From: Lentisphaerota bacterium
GTDB lineage: Bacteria; Verrucomicrobiota; Lentisphaeria; Oligosphaerales; Oligosphaeraceae
Assembly: GCA_012800565.1 (NCBI GenBank)
Contig: JAAZIZ010000428.1
Span: forward strand, 1-14,214
Direction: 5' to 3'
Length of the DNA stretch: 14,214 bases
Position numbers and translations under genes: made by a program. Below are positions 6,566 through 14,213 of the stretch, piece after piece (positions within the stretch are counted from its first letter, which is position 1; every line of letters begins with the position of its first letter). A model generated the notes under the pieces. That model was not told the origin of the DNA. It saw only the letters and a list, made by a program, of their open reading frames with translations, and did not search any database.

Positions 6566-7426
6566 CTATTGGAACTCGGCTGACAGGGTGCGCAAGTATT
6601 CCAGTGCGGCTGTGTTGGCCGAGCCGTGAAAATCGAACAGCACGGCCGCGCTGCAATCGCTGCCGCTCAAGGAAACCCGGCAGGAGTAGTTCTGCACCAG
6701 GACGTCAGCCCGGGATTGCCCGGGGTGGTACAGCAAGGCACAAGGCCCCTCGCCACGATTGTGGGCCGGATCGAAATAATGGTCGCCGAGAAACACATAA
6801 TACTCCGCTGTCTCCAGCGAATGCTTTCCCTCTTCCAGAGTCCGTGTCGGTGTTACGGCGAAGCGCTGGCGCAATTTCTTCCCTGCCGACCAGGAGCCGG
6901 CATAGCTGGAGGGGTAGGCGGTGAAATGCAGCGTGTACGGCCGGTTGGCGGTGAAAATGAAAAACAGCCGGTCGTCATCCGGCAGCAGCTGCCAGCGCGC
7001 CTCAGCCCGGAAATCATTGCTGCGGTAGAGCAGGACGATGGCGTCGTCCTGCCCTTCACCGATTTCCACCGAACAGCTCCGGGATTTCAGGTCCCCGGCC
7101 TGGAATTCGAAGAAGCCGGTCGAGGACCAGTTGGCCTTGCTCGGCTTGGGCATTCCTATGGCGGGGAACCAGGAGCCATCGGCATCCTCGCGCCCGAGCA
7201 GCATAAACGCGTACTTGATGCGGGGATTGGCCAAGGTCAGCACTGCGCCGCGTTCACCCGGTTTGACGGGGTACTGATTTCTGCCCCACCAAGTGATTGG
7301 CTGCGCCAAAAAGCGCTGCCGGGACTGCTCATCAGCGCGGAAATCGAGACGCGAGACGGTGATTTCAGCTGCCCTCAGGGTTCCCTGCAGCAACAGCAGA
7401 CAGAGCAGGGCAAGTGCATGGGTCAT
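6566..7426 (-). CDS. Exported protein of unknown family
   Basis: This 286-aa protein starts with a clear Sec signal peptide: MTHALALLCLLLLQGTLRAA, with a likely cleavage near residue 19-20 before EITVSRLDF. The mature part is rich in beta-strand-like segments and aromatic residues (WWGRNQYPV, SWFPAIGMP, WSSTGFFEF, TLHFTAYPSSYAGSW). It has four cysteines, at SCS, YSC and DCSA. I do not recognise a family. The pattern is compatible with an all-beta carbohydrate-associated fold, which is inference. The ATG at 7426 overlaps the stop of the GH42-like gene (ATGA, 7423-7426); an ATG two codons upstream at 7432 is an equal alternative for the signal peptide. Tight coupling suggests the two exported proteins act together on the same substrate. 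Confidence 0.75.
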   Translation of the reverse strand: MTHALALLCLLLLQGTLRAAEITVSRLDFRADEQSRQRFLAQPITWWGRNQYPVKPGERGAVLTLANPRIKYAFMLLGREDADGSWFPAIGMPKPSKANWSSTGFFEFQAGDLKSRSCSVEIGEGQDDAIVLLYRSNDFRAEARWQLLPDDDRLFFIFTANRPYTLHFTAYPSSYAGSWSAGKKLRQRFAVTPTRTLEEGKHSLETAEYYVFLGDHYFDPAHNRGEGPCALLYHPGQSRADVLVQNYSCRVSLSGSDCSAAVLFDFHGSANTAALEYLRTLSAEFQ

Positions 7427-10400
7427 TTGCATATATATTCCTGCGCATAAGTCTCGCCGCTGAGGACATTCAGCACCTTGATGCGCCAGGTCCCCGAAGG
7501 CTGCAGCCCGAGGTCAAATTGCCAGCGGCCTTCATTTTGGAAAGCCAGATTGCGGGCCAGCGGGCGCACCGGCTGCTCGTTGTGGTAGAGTTCCACCCGC
7601 AGCGCCGCTCCCGGCTGCTGCCGGGCGGTGAGGGTGATCTGGCGTCCATCGAAAGAAGCTTCGCAGCGCATATCTCCCAACTTCTGCGGGCTGGCCAGGA
7701 GCATGCGCACCGAGTGGGGAGCCAGCTCGCAGGCGACTGTCTGAGCTGGCCCGAGGTAGCGGTGTTCGAGGGTGTCATAGAGATGATATTCGGTCCCTAG
7801 CGGGCTGCGTACCGGCACGCTGTCGGTACCGGCTCCCCGGACAAAGAGCAGGGTGCGGAAATCACCATAACGGTACTCGGCGAAATTCACCCCCGGACTG
7901 GCAGTGTTGACCGGATTGAAGCCCAGGCTGCCGAACAAATCCCGGAATGCGGCCAGAATCGGTTGCATGGTCACGTTGTCGCCGCGCAGCAACTCGAAGC
8001 CGTCGAGCAAGGCATTCAGATATATAACCTTGCCTTTGCCGTACTGGTTCAGAAAAAATGCTCCGCTGGTTTGCTTGTCTACTGCACTCAGTTTGATACC
8101 GGCAAAATCTGCAGCCGGAGATTTGCTTACGATTGCGCCCAGGGTTTCAGCGCTGGTGGCCTTGGCGGTGGCGCCGGTTGCGGTCAGGCGCAGCAATTGT
8201 TTTTTGAATTCGACCGTGCCGCCGCCGGCACCGCTGGCCAGCGGTACGCTTATTCCGGCCATCTGCAGGAGAGGATTTTCCGCCCGCAGCTGTCCGAAAT
8301 CATCGAAAATTCCGGCCTGGGCATCAATGACCAGCACTCCGCCGGCCTGGACATACTGCTGCAGAGCGGAGACTGCGCTGTCGCTTACCAGCTGCAGCAG
8401 CGGCAGAATCAGCACCGGCTGAGTCGCGGGGGAAATGCTGCTGAGGCAATCGTCGCCGATCACCTGCGGAGCAGCGTATCCGGCGAAACGCAGCATCTGG
8501 GTCCAGCCGTTGAAGTTATCCGTGTAGGTTCCTGAGCCGATGACGCTGCTGCAGCCGGTGGCTACGGCGGCCAGCAGGCAATCGGGTGAGTACACTACCG
8601 TAAAAGGCGAGGCAGTACGGGTGCCGTCCGTGCACAGCGGCTCGACACCGGAGGCATTGACCTCGGCGATCAGCTTCTGATAGTGCAGCCCGGTCTCATT
8701 CAGGCGGTTGTCGCCGCGGCGATAGAAATACGGGTCGTACCAGTAGGCGGGGGCGAACAGCCCGTTGCACAAATCATTCCAGCAGTTGCTGCGGATTGTC
8801 TCCAGGGGCATGCCATATCCATTCCACAACCCGGCCGGATATCCCGGCTGCTGGGTGCGCACCAAGTCCGGCAGGCCGCTGTTGCGCCCATACAATCCCG
8901 ACAAGCCGAAATGCCGCAGCATCACCCGCCAGTCCCAGCAGTCATTGACCCGGGTCAGGCCTTGTCCCGAATGCGCGAGTTTGGCCTGCGGGTCAATGTC
9001 GCGCACCGCTTGCGAGAGGGTCGCCATGCCTTCATCAAGCGCCGAGAGCATGAAGCGGCGGTGCTCCAGCCAAGGCGCGAAATTCTCCTGCTGCTTGGCC
9101 TCGTCCAGCCGCGGCGGCACGACTTCCTCCCAGCGGTTGAAGGAGGTCTTCCAGAGCGCATTCAGCCGCTCCAGGCTGGGGTATTTTTTTTGCAGCCAGG
9201 TCTGGAATGCCTGCAGGCAATGGGGGGAGCGGCAGTAGTCGTGCGGCGTATCGTGCCAGCCCAGGCTGTTTTCATCAGCCGAGTAGTAGAAGACCGGGAA
9301 GTTGCCGCTGCATTTGGCGACTGCTTCGCTGACTTTCGCCCGGATGTCGGCCAGGCCGTCCGGATCGCGCAAGCAAGGATTACGGACCAGCTTCTCCTTG
9401 GCGATGTTGTTCTGGTAAAACCGATGCAGCGTGTTGACCATATAACGGCCGCCGTATTTCAGAATCATCTCCGCGCCGTAACGGGCGTCGAATGCGCTAA
9501 GCGAGTGGGTTTGGCCGCCGAGAATATGGGTGAAGCCGATCTCCGACATACTGCGGTGGCGCAGCTCAGCGGTGGGTGAGGTGTTGGAATTATGCCAGAG
9601 CACGAAGCGCAGGCGACTCTCATCTGCGGTGCGGCGGCTTAGTACCTGGGTCTGGCGGTCGAGCAGGACTCCTGCCTGGCGCAGTTCCGCAACCAGCAGC
9701 AGGTAGGAATTCACCCCTGAGAGTGCCGGTTCCAGGCTGAACGATTGCTCTCCGGTTGCAGCCGGGGTTTCCTGCAGAGCCAGGATTCGGCCGGTGGCAT
9801 CGCTGAGGCTCAGGCGCAGATCGCCTTGTCCTGCGATTGTGATTGTGCCCCGGATCGCCTCATCGGGCTCGTGCGAGTATTTTTCGCTGCGCAGGGATTC
9901 CAGGGCAGCGGCGTGGCGCACCGGTACCTGGACGATAAAGACATCCGAGGTATAACCGTTGACAGCAAGCATCAGAAACACATCCCGGATGCCATTGGGG
10001 CCGCTGCGGTCCACCGGCACAGTCACCTGATTTCGGCCGGCAGTCAGAGTGAATTTCTGGCCGCTGATTTCGGCCGGAGCGGCAATGCTGGAATCAATGC
10101 TGACCAGCAATGCATCTCCTTTCAGCTCTGTCTCGGTGATGCGGGCCGGGCTGTCGTATCCCAGCGCGTAGCGCAACAGCCGGCCATATAGAGCGAAGTA
10201 GTATTCCTGGTTGGGCGGGGTGGCGCTCTCAGGGACCGGCAGGAGCAGATTCTGCCGGGCCCAGACGCGGTTGTTGCGGTGCAGCCGGAAAGGAACCCAG
10301 TATGACTTCCCTTTACCGACCGCGAATTCTCTGATCTCCACTTGCAGGGGAATTCCACGGAGCAGATCGGTTGGCACCGGCTGCCCTTTGCCTGGCAGCA

Positions 10401-11724
10401 GGGAGGGGAAGCGCAGCCGGTCGGAGACATAAATCAGGGTGGTTTCGCCGGAAGAGACCAGCGCCTGCAACGTGTCTTTGAGCTCTGCTGAGAGTGCGGT
10501 ATCAAAGGTGCCGGGCAGGATTACAACCTGCGGTTTGCGGGCCAGCTGTTTGGCCAGCATCGCCTCCGGATCGGGGATATTCCAGCCGCAGTAGGCAGTA
10601 TCACCTTTGGTATGCATCTGCCAGCCTTCCACGGCCTCGGCCTCGCAGTTGAAGCGCCGGGTGAAGTCGAAGAATTCCGCTGAAATTGCCGAACCACAGG
10701 CGGTGATGATCAGCGGCTTCTCTTTCTGGCCGGCAAATAATGGCACCGCCGGATAGGCAAAATCGAAATGCGGACTGGCATTTTCCAGGATCGGCATATA
10801 GCGGGTCAGCTTTGCCGTCTTCGGCAGTGGCCGGAAAGTATTGAAGTCGAAAGCCGTGAACGGTACCACCGAGGTTTCGAAGCGTACGATATAATCCTGC
10901 AAGGGGTCGCTTAGTTCAGGATGGTTGACCGCATCGGCCTGACCGATGGCCAGCGGGCGCAGCAGCAACGGCGTGCTCATCCATTCCATGGTCGGCAATT
11001 GCGTGCCGCCGGCAGCAGCGATATGGCAATAAAAATACTCCAGCAGCTCAAACGGCGCCACCAGTGCAGCTCCGCCGGCAGAAGAATACACGGCCCCGAA
11101 ATCCTGCTTCGGCTCGCCGATGAAATAATTGCCCCCCTGCGGCGTCTTGCAGTCGTGGCTCAGCAGTGTTTCCTGCTCGGTGCCGAGGTGCCGTAACGAT
11201 TCACTGCATTTGCCGGTGGGGAGGCGAATCTGCCACTGGTCGCCAGGCGGAATCAGGACATTGCTGGACCAAAAACGGCCGCAGAATTCCTGGTCTCTGA
11301 GGTTGCTCAAAGCATAACGGGCAGTGATTTTGCGCTCTCCCTCCCGGATGCTGATGGCTTTTTCGATGGCCAGCGGGTTCGATTCGCAACGCAGCACGAT
11401 TTCCGCCTGCTCGCGGTCGGCGTTGTGGGACAGGACGTTGTAAGGCTCGCGCTCGTAATGACGGGCGGCTTTGCCTTTCAAGGGCCAGAGCCGGTCAGCG
11501 AAAAGGCCGCTGCCGGCTGGTGCCTGCTGATACGGGTAGGCCTGAGTTAACTCAATGCCGCTCTGGCGGTCCAGGACTCTGGTCACTTTTCCGCCTGTTG
11601 CGGCTGATATCTCGACGATCAGCTCAGCAGTGCTCAAACGGTAGATATCGCCGACTTGCTCCAGACTGGCGGCAGCTGCAGCCAGCCCAGCCAGAAGCAC
11701 CCACAAAACGATTTTTGCTTTCAT
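7423..11724 (-). CDS. Large exported GH42-like glycoside hydrolase with two GATase-like domains
   Basis: This is a 1433-aa protein. Residues 1-19 are a Sec signal peptide (MKAKIVLWVLLAGLAAAAAS). Residues 20-300 look like a beta-sandwich, opening with VEISAATGGKVTRVLDRQSG. About 335-445 is an alpha/beta domain resembling class I glutamine-amidotransferase folds (PLIITACGSAIS, PQVVILPGTFD). About 540-700 is beta-rich and Ig-like. From about 706 a GH42-like TIM barrel begins, with YYSADENSLGW (E818, candidate acid/base), CRSPHC (831-836) and FQTWLQKKYPSLERLNALW, a strong GH42 signature. E975 in GMPLETIR is a candidate nucleophile. About 1080-1270 resembles the GH42 trimerisation domain (LILPLLQLVSDSAVSALQQY). 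The tail is beta-rich. It is about twice the length of typical GH42 beta-galactosidases. AAAGGA 6 nt before the ATG supports the start. Substrate is unknown. Confidence 0.82.
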   Translation of the reverse strand: MKAKIVLWVLLAGLAAAAASLEQVGDIYRLSTAELIVEISAATGGKVTRVLDRQSGIELTQAYPYQQAPAGSGLFADRLWPLKGKAARHYEREPYNVLSHNADREQAEIVLRCESNPLAIEKAISIREGERKITARYALSNLRDQEFCGRFWSSNVLIPPGDQWQIRLPTGKCSESLRHLGTEQETLLSHDCKTPQGGNYFIGEPKQDFGAVYSSAGGAALVAPFELLEYFYCHIAAAGGTQLPTMEWMSTPLLLRPLAIGQADAVNHPELSDPLQDYIVRFETSVVPFTAFDFNTFRPLPKTAKLTRYMPILENASPHFDFAYPAVPLFAGQKEKPLIITACGSAISAEFFDFTRRFNCEAEAVEGWQMHTKGDTAYCGWNIPDPEAMLAKQLARKPQVVILPGTFDTALSAELKDTLQALVSSGETTLIYVSDRLRFPSLLPGKGQPVPTDLLRGIPLQVEIREFAVGKGKSYWVPFRLHRNNRVWARQNLLLPVPESATPPNQEYYFALYGRLLRYALGYDSPARITETELKGDALLVSIDSSIAAPAEISGQKFTLTAGRNQVTVPVDRSGPNGIRDVFLMLAVNGYTSDVFIVQVPVRHAAALESLRSEKYSHEPDEAIRGTITIAGQGDLRLSLSDATGRILALQETPAATGEQSFSLEPALSGVNSYLLLVAELRQAGVLLDRQTQVLSRRTADESRLRFVLWHNSNTSPTAELRHRSMSEIGFTHILGGQTHSLSAFDARYGAEMILKYGGRYMVNTLHRFYQNNIAKEKLVRNPCLRDPDGLADIRAKVSEAVAKCSGNFPVFYYSADENSLGWHDTPHDYCRSPHCLQAFQTWLQKKYPSLERLNALWKTSFNRWEEVVPPRLDEAKQQENFAPWLEHRRFMLSALDEGMATLSQAVRDIDPQAKLAHSGQGLTRVNDCWDWRVMLRHFGLSGLYGRNSGLPDLVRTQQPGYPAGLWNGYGMPLETIRSNCWNDLCNGLFAPAYWYDPYFYRRGDNRLNETGLHYQKLIAEVNASGVEPLCTDGTRTASPFTVVYSPDCLLAAVATGCSSVIGSGTYTDNFNGWTQMLRFAGYAAPQVIGDDCLSSISPATQPVLILPLLQLVSDSAVSALQQYVQAGGVLVIDAQAGIFDDFGQLRAENPLLQMAGISVPLASGAGGGTVEFKKQLLRLTATGATAKATSAETLGAIVSKSPAADFAGIKLSAVDKQTSGAFFLNQYGKGKVIYLNALLDGFELLRGDNVTMQPILAAFRDLFGSLGFNPVNTASPGVNFAEYRYGDFRTLLFVRGAGTDSVPVRSPLGTEYHLYDTLEHRYLGPAQTVACELAPHSVRMLLASPQKLGDMRCEASFDGRQITLTARQQPGAALRVELYHNEQPVRPLARNLAFQNEGRWQFDLGLQPSGTWRIKVLNVLSGETYAQEYICK

Positions 11725-11733
11725 CAGTTTCCT

Positions 11734-12528
11734 TTATTCGTTGCGCCAGCTTCTGCCGTTGCGAAAATCATAGCGCAGGAAGTAATATGTCCCCACGATG
11801 CTCGCTGTCTTCCCGGCCAGAGTATAGGAGTGCTCGTTGGGAATCTCGAACAACCCGCCGGAGGAGGCGTGCAGGTCCTGATAGACGGAATTGATCTTCT
11901 GCTTGTGACGATAATGGCTGGGCGGGACGTGGGACTTGCCGTCGCTGGTTCTGGTGGTGCCGTCATAATAGCTGTAATAGGTGTTTTTGCCGCCCGGTGC
12001 CTTGTCGGCAAAATACATGGTTCGGCTGGGGGTGGGGATTTCCATGTCACAAGGCCAGGCCAGGGTGAGCACACTGGCGTTGGTGGTCTCAGCGGTTTTG
12101 GAGAAGCAGTAATTCATGCCGTAGTGGCAGCCGGCAAAGTTGGTCTGGCTGTTGGAGGTGTTCTGGTACCAGCGAGGTTCGGAGGGGCAGACGTCGATGG
12201 GCGAGGTGGGATTGCGGCTGGGTTCGTTGTCGCGGGTGTTTATGGGCAGATAGCCGCCTTCGTACAGCAGGTTGCGCCATTGCCTGGAATCGCTGCGCAT
12301 GTAAACTACCCGCCAGACATTATTGTCGTCGGCATACTGCGAGGCGGCCGAGGCGATCTGGCGCAGATTGTTCAGGCATTTGATGCCTTGAGCAGAAGCC
12401 CGCGCCTGCTGCAGCGCCGGCAGCAGCATTGAGGCCAGAACGGCGATGATGGCAATGACCACCAGCAGCTCTATCAGGGTGAAAGCATGGACCGGGATGC
12501 GACGCCGGGGTGCAGAGGCGAGGTTCAT
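11734..12528 (-). CDS. Type II secretion/type IV pilin-like protein (prepilin N-methylation domain)
   Basis: This 264-aa protein has a short basic leader (MNLASAPRRRIPVHA) followed by FTLIELLVVIAIIAVLA and MLLPALQQARASAQ, a classic prepilin signal. Processing is expected between A15 and F16, with Ala instead of the usual Gly at -1, and E20 is the conserved Glu5 of the mature form. Near the C-terminus a histidine is followed nine residues later by aspartate (RHKQKINSVYQDLHA), the H-X9-DG motif with Leu for Gly. Such pseudopilin-like proteins are very numerous in Lentisphaerota, Verrucomicrobiota and Planctomycetota, often beside carbohydrate-active genes; their function is mostly unknown. GGAGG 8 nt upstream fixes the start. 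It is the first gene of the run, and 9 nt separate its stop from the GH42-like gene. Confidence 0.9.
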   Translation of the reverse strand: MNLASAPRRRIPVHAFTLIELLVVIAIIAVLASMLLPALQQARASAQGIKCLNNLRQIASAASQYADDNNVWRVVYMRSDSRQWRNLLYEGGYLPINTRDNEPSRNPTSPIDVCPSEPRWYQNTSNSQTNFAGCHYGMNYCFSKTAETTNASVLTLAWPCDMEIPTPSRTMYFADKAPGGKNTYYSYYDGTTRTSDGKSHVPPSHYRHKQKINSVYQDLHASSGGLFEIPNEHSYTLAGKTASIVGTYYFLRYDFRNGRSWRNE

Positions 12529-12536
12529 GTTTTTTA

Positions 12537-12541
12537 CCTCC
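12537..12541 (-). promoter_or_regulatory. Strong ribosome binding site of the pseudopilin gene
   Basis: On the minus strand GGAGG is followed by 8 nt and the ATG at 12528. It is the strongest Shine-Dalgarno match in the window. Confidence 0.75.
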
Positions 12542-12627
12542 GTTTATGTACTGGTTGAAAAACAAATGCCGGAGACGGCGAAAAACGGCTGATTCCGGGT
12601 GATTATCGGGAAAGATGGTATTTTACG

Positions 12628-12656
12628 ACTATAATGTTTGTAATCAGCAGATGCAA
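12628..12656 (-). promoter_or_regulatory. Candidate sigma70-like promoter of the pseudopilin/GH42 operon
   Basis: On the minus strand TTGCAT (12656-12651) and TATAGT (12633-12628; 5 of 6 to consensus) are separated by exactly 17 bp. Transcription would start near 12620, leaving a leader of about 90 nt. Within that leader the arms CCGGA and TCCGG (12569-12573 and 12594-12598) could close a loose hairpin. This is the best promoter match in the divergent intergenic region. Confidence 0.55.
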
Positions 12657-12730
12657 ACACTTTTTGACAAAAATGGCAGAAAATAGCGTGATGGTTTTGT
12701 TTTATTCCGCCGGGGGGTTATTTTATCAAT

Positions 12731-12837
12731 GCCGGAATTGTCGTTCCGGCAGCGGTCAGCATTATCATTGTATGGCTGCGGCTGGAGCCGAGTGACGCCA
12801 GCCCAAAAAACAACTAACTACCGGCTTCTGGAGCCGG
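12731..12837 (+). promoter_or_regulatory. Structured leader before the right-hand Gfo/Idh gene (three hairpins)
   Basis: Three hairpins follow one another on the + strand: GCCGGAA/TTCCGGC (12731-12737 with 12744-12750, 6-nt loop), GGCTGG/CCAGCC (12780-12785 with 12798-12803) and CCGGCT/AGCCGG (12821-12826 with 12832-12837, 5-nt loop). The last ends 8 nt before the GAGGA ribosome binding site. The second is followed by an A-run, not T. I do not recognise a named riboswitch. The region could be a regulatory leader or simply GC-rich hairpin DNA between divergent genes. Confidence 0.35.
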
Positions 12838-12845
12838 CCCAAGCT

Positions 12846-12850
12846 GAGGA
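12846..12850 (+). promoter_or_regulatory. Ribosome binding site deciding the start at 12858
   Basis: GAGGA ends 7 nt before the ATG at 12858 but only 1 nt before the in-frame ATG at 12852, so it favours the later start. Confidence 0.65.
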
Positions 12851-12857
12851 AATGATT

Positions 12858-14150
12858 ATGGAACGGAAGAAGTATGCGGTGTGCGGTGTCTCGTCACGGG
12901 CTATGTACGGATATATTACGCCGATGATGCGCCAGTTCAGTAATTGCGCGGAACTGGTCGGAATGCTTGATATCGACCCTCTGCGCTTCGAGGTCTGCCG
13001 GGAACGGGTGCCGGAGACCAAAGGAGTGCCCTGCTACAGCGCCGCTGAGTTTGAAAAGATGCTGTCTGAAACTAATCCGGATGCGCTGATCATCGTCTGC
13101 ATGGACTGCCATCACAAGGATTACCTCCTGGCCGGCTTGCAGCATGACCTTGAGGTCATCAGCGAAAAACCCATGACTACCAATACTGCGGACGCACTGG
13201 CAGTGCTGGAAGCGGAGAAGAAATCCCGCGGCAAGGTGATCTGCACCTTCAATTACCGCTACAACCCGATCCACAGCAAACTGCGCGAGATGGTCTGGTC
13301 AGGAAAAATCGGCCGGGTGACCCACGTTGACCTGAACTGGTATATCGACATCCGGCATGGTTCAAGCTATTTCAACCGCTGGAACCGCATGCGGGAGAAT
13401 TCCGGCAGCCTCTCGATTCATAAATCCAGCCACCATTTTGACCTGGTGAACTGGTGGGTGGACGGCATCCCGGAATACGTTCACGCCTTTGGAGCCTTGA
13501 ATCACTATGGCCCGGACGGTGAGTTTAATCCCTCCAAACGCGATGGCCGGCATTGCCGCGATTGTACTGAGAAACGGCAGTGCGCCTACAGGCGCCGCTG
13601 GGAGACGCGGGCCTCGGCCATGGGCACCTACGACGACCATATCGGAGCTTTCGTGTCGCCCAAGAAGCTCTTTACCACTTATCGCCCGGACCAATGCATC
13701 TTCGACTCGGAAATCAATATCTACGATACCTTTATCGCCAATGTCAAATACCGCAACGGGGTGCTGCTGAACTATTCCGCCAACTTCTCAACCCCGTACG
13801 AGGGCTACCGCCTGGCTATCAACGGTACACGTGGCCGGCTGGAAACCCTGGAGTTCTGCGGCGACGGCGGACGGGCGCTGCCCAATCTCAATGACGGCGG
13901 AACGCAGTATATCGACTATTTCCCGATTTTTGCCGGCCGGGAGCGGATTCATGTGCCGGCAGTCGAGGGCGGTCATGGCGGCGGCGACGGACTGATCCAG
14001 GAGGACATCTTCATGGGTGAGGACCCGAACCGCAAGTTTGATATCCTGGCGAAGTCTGTGGACGGGTTGCGCGCGATCGCCATCGGCGATGCGGTGTTCT
14101 GTTCAATCCAGGACGGCACGGTGCATGACTTGACCGGCTTTATCGAATAG
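12858..14150 (+). CDS. Gfo/Idh/MocA family oxidoreductase
   Basis: This 430-aa protein has an N-terminal Rossmann domain beginning MERKKYAVCGVSSRAMYGY, in which the usual GxGxxG is relaxed to GVSSRA. It has the acidic LDIDPLRFE at the end of beta-2 and the conserved E103-K104-P105. The C-terminal domain carries INKS-like IHKSSHHFDLVNWW, matching the catalytic histidine region. A cysteine-rich insert, H-C-R-D-C-x5-C at residues 232-242, is not part of the minimal family fold and could bind metal or form a structural knuckle. It probably oxidises or reduces a sugar or sugar acid with NAD(P). The start at 12858 follows GAGGA by 7 nt. An open frame continues upstream to 12729 through the hairpin region but has no ribosome binding site or homology. 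It is divergent from the pseudopilin operon. Confidence 0.9.
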   Translation: MERKKYAVCGVSSRAMYGYITPMMRQFSNCAELVGMLDIDPLRFEVCRERVPETKGVPCYSAAEFEKMLSETNPDALIIVCMDCHHKDYLLAGLQHDLEVISEKPMTTNTADALAVLEAEKKSRGKVICTFNYRYNPIHSKLREMVWSGKIGRVTHVDLNWYIDIRHGSSYFNRWNRMRENSGSLSIHKSSHHFDLVNWWVDGIPEYVHAFGALNHYGPDGEFNPSKRDGRHCRDCTEKRQCAYRRRWETRASAMGTYDDHIGAFVSPKKLFTTYRPDQCIFDSEINIYDTFIANVKYRNGVLLNYSANFSTPYEGYRLAINGTRGRLETLEFCGDGGRALPNLNDGGTQYIDYFPIFAGRERIHVPAVEGGHGGGDGLIQEDIFMGEDPNRKFDILAKSVDGLRAIAIGDAVFCSIQDGTVHDLTGFIE

Positions 14151-14177
14151 GCATGCACGACCGGGCATTGTGCCGTT

Positions 14178-14213
14178 GGACAAGTCGGACAAGTCGGACA
14201 GGTCGGACGGGTC
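14178..14213 (+). repeat. 9-bp tandem repeat, four copies, at window end
   Basis: Four contiguous units occur: GGACAAGTC (14178-14186), GGACAAGTC (14187-14195), GGACAGGTC (14196-14204) and GGACGGGTC (14205-14213). Degeneration grows towards the right. The array begins 28 bp after the oxidoreductase stop and runs into the window edge, so its full length is unknown. Confidence 0.85.

Noticed and set aside
6626..7450. Open frame of 274 codons on the + strand opposite the exported orphan protein
   Set aside because: The minus-strand frame has a signal peptide and an ATGA junction with its neighbour. The + frame has neither and no coherent domain pattern.
8683..9579. Long open frame (298 codons) on the + strand opposite the GH42-like gene
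   Set aside because: It lies wholly inside the 1433-aa gene on the other strand. It has no ribosome binding site and no recognisable domain, and is the expected mirror frame of GC-rich coding DNA.
11656..12432. Open frame of 258 codons on the + strand opposite the pseudopilin
   Set aside because: The minus strand carries an unmistakable prepilin signal and a strong ribosome binding site. The + frame is a glycine/valine-rich mirror frame.
12664..12669. Perfect TTGACA on the + strand as a -35 box for the right-hand oxidoreductase
   Set aside because: No acceptable -10 box lies 16-18 bp downstream (CGTGAT at 17 bp is a poor match), so I do not call a promoter from it.
12729..12857. N-terminal extension of the right-hand Gfo/Idh protein from the ATG at 12729
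   Set aside because: There is no ribosome binding site, no family homology, and it runs through three hairpins. GAGGA and the Rossmann motif place the start at 12858.
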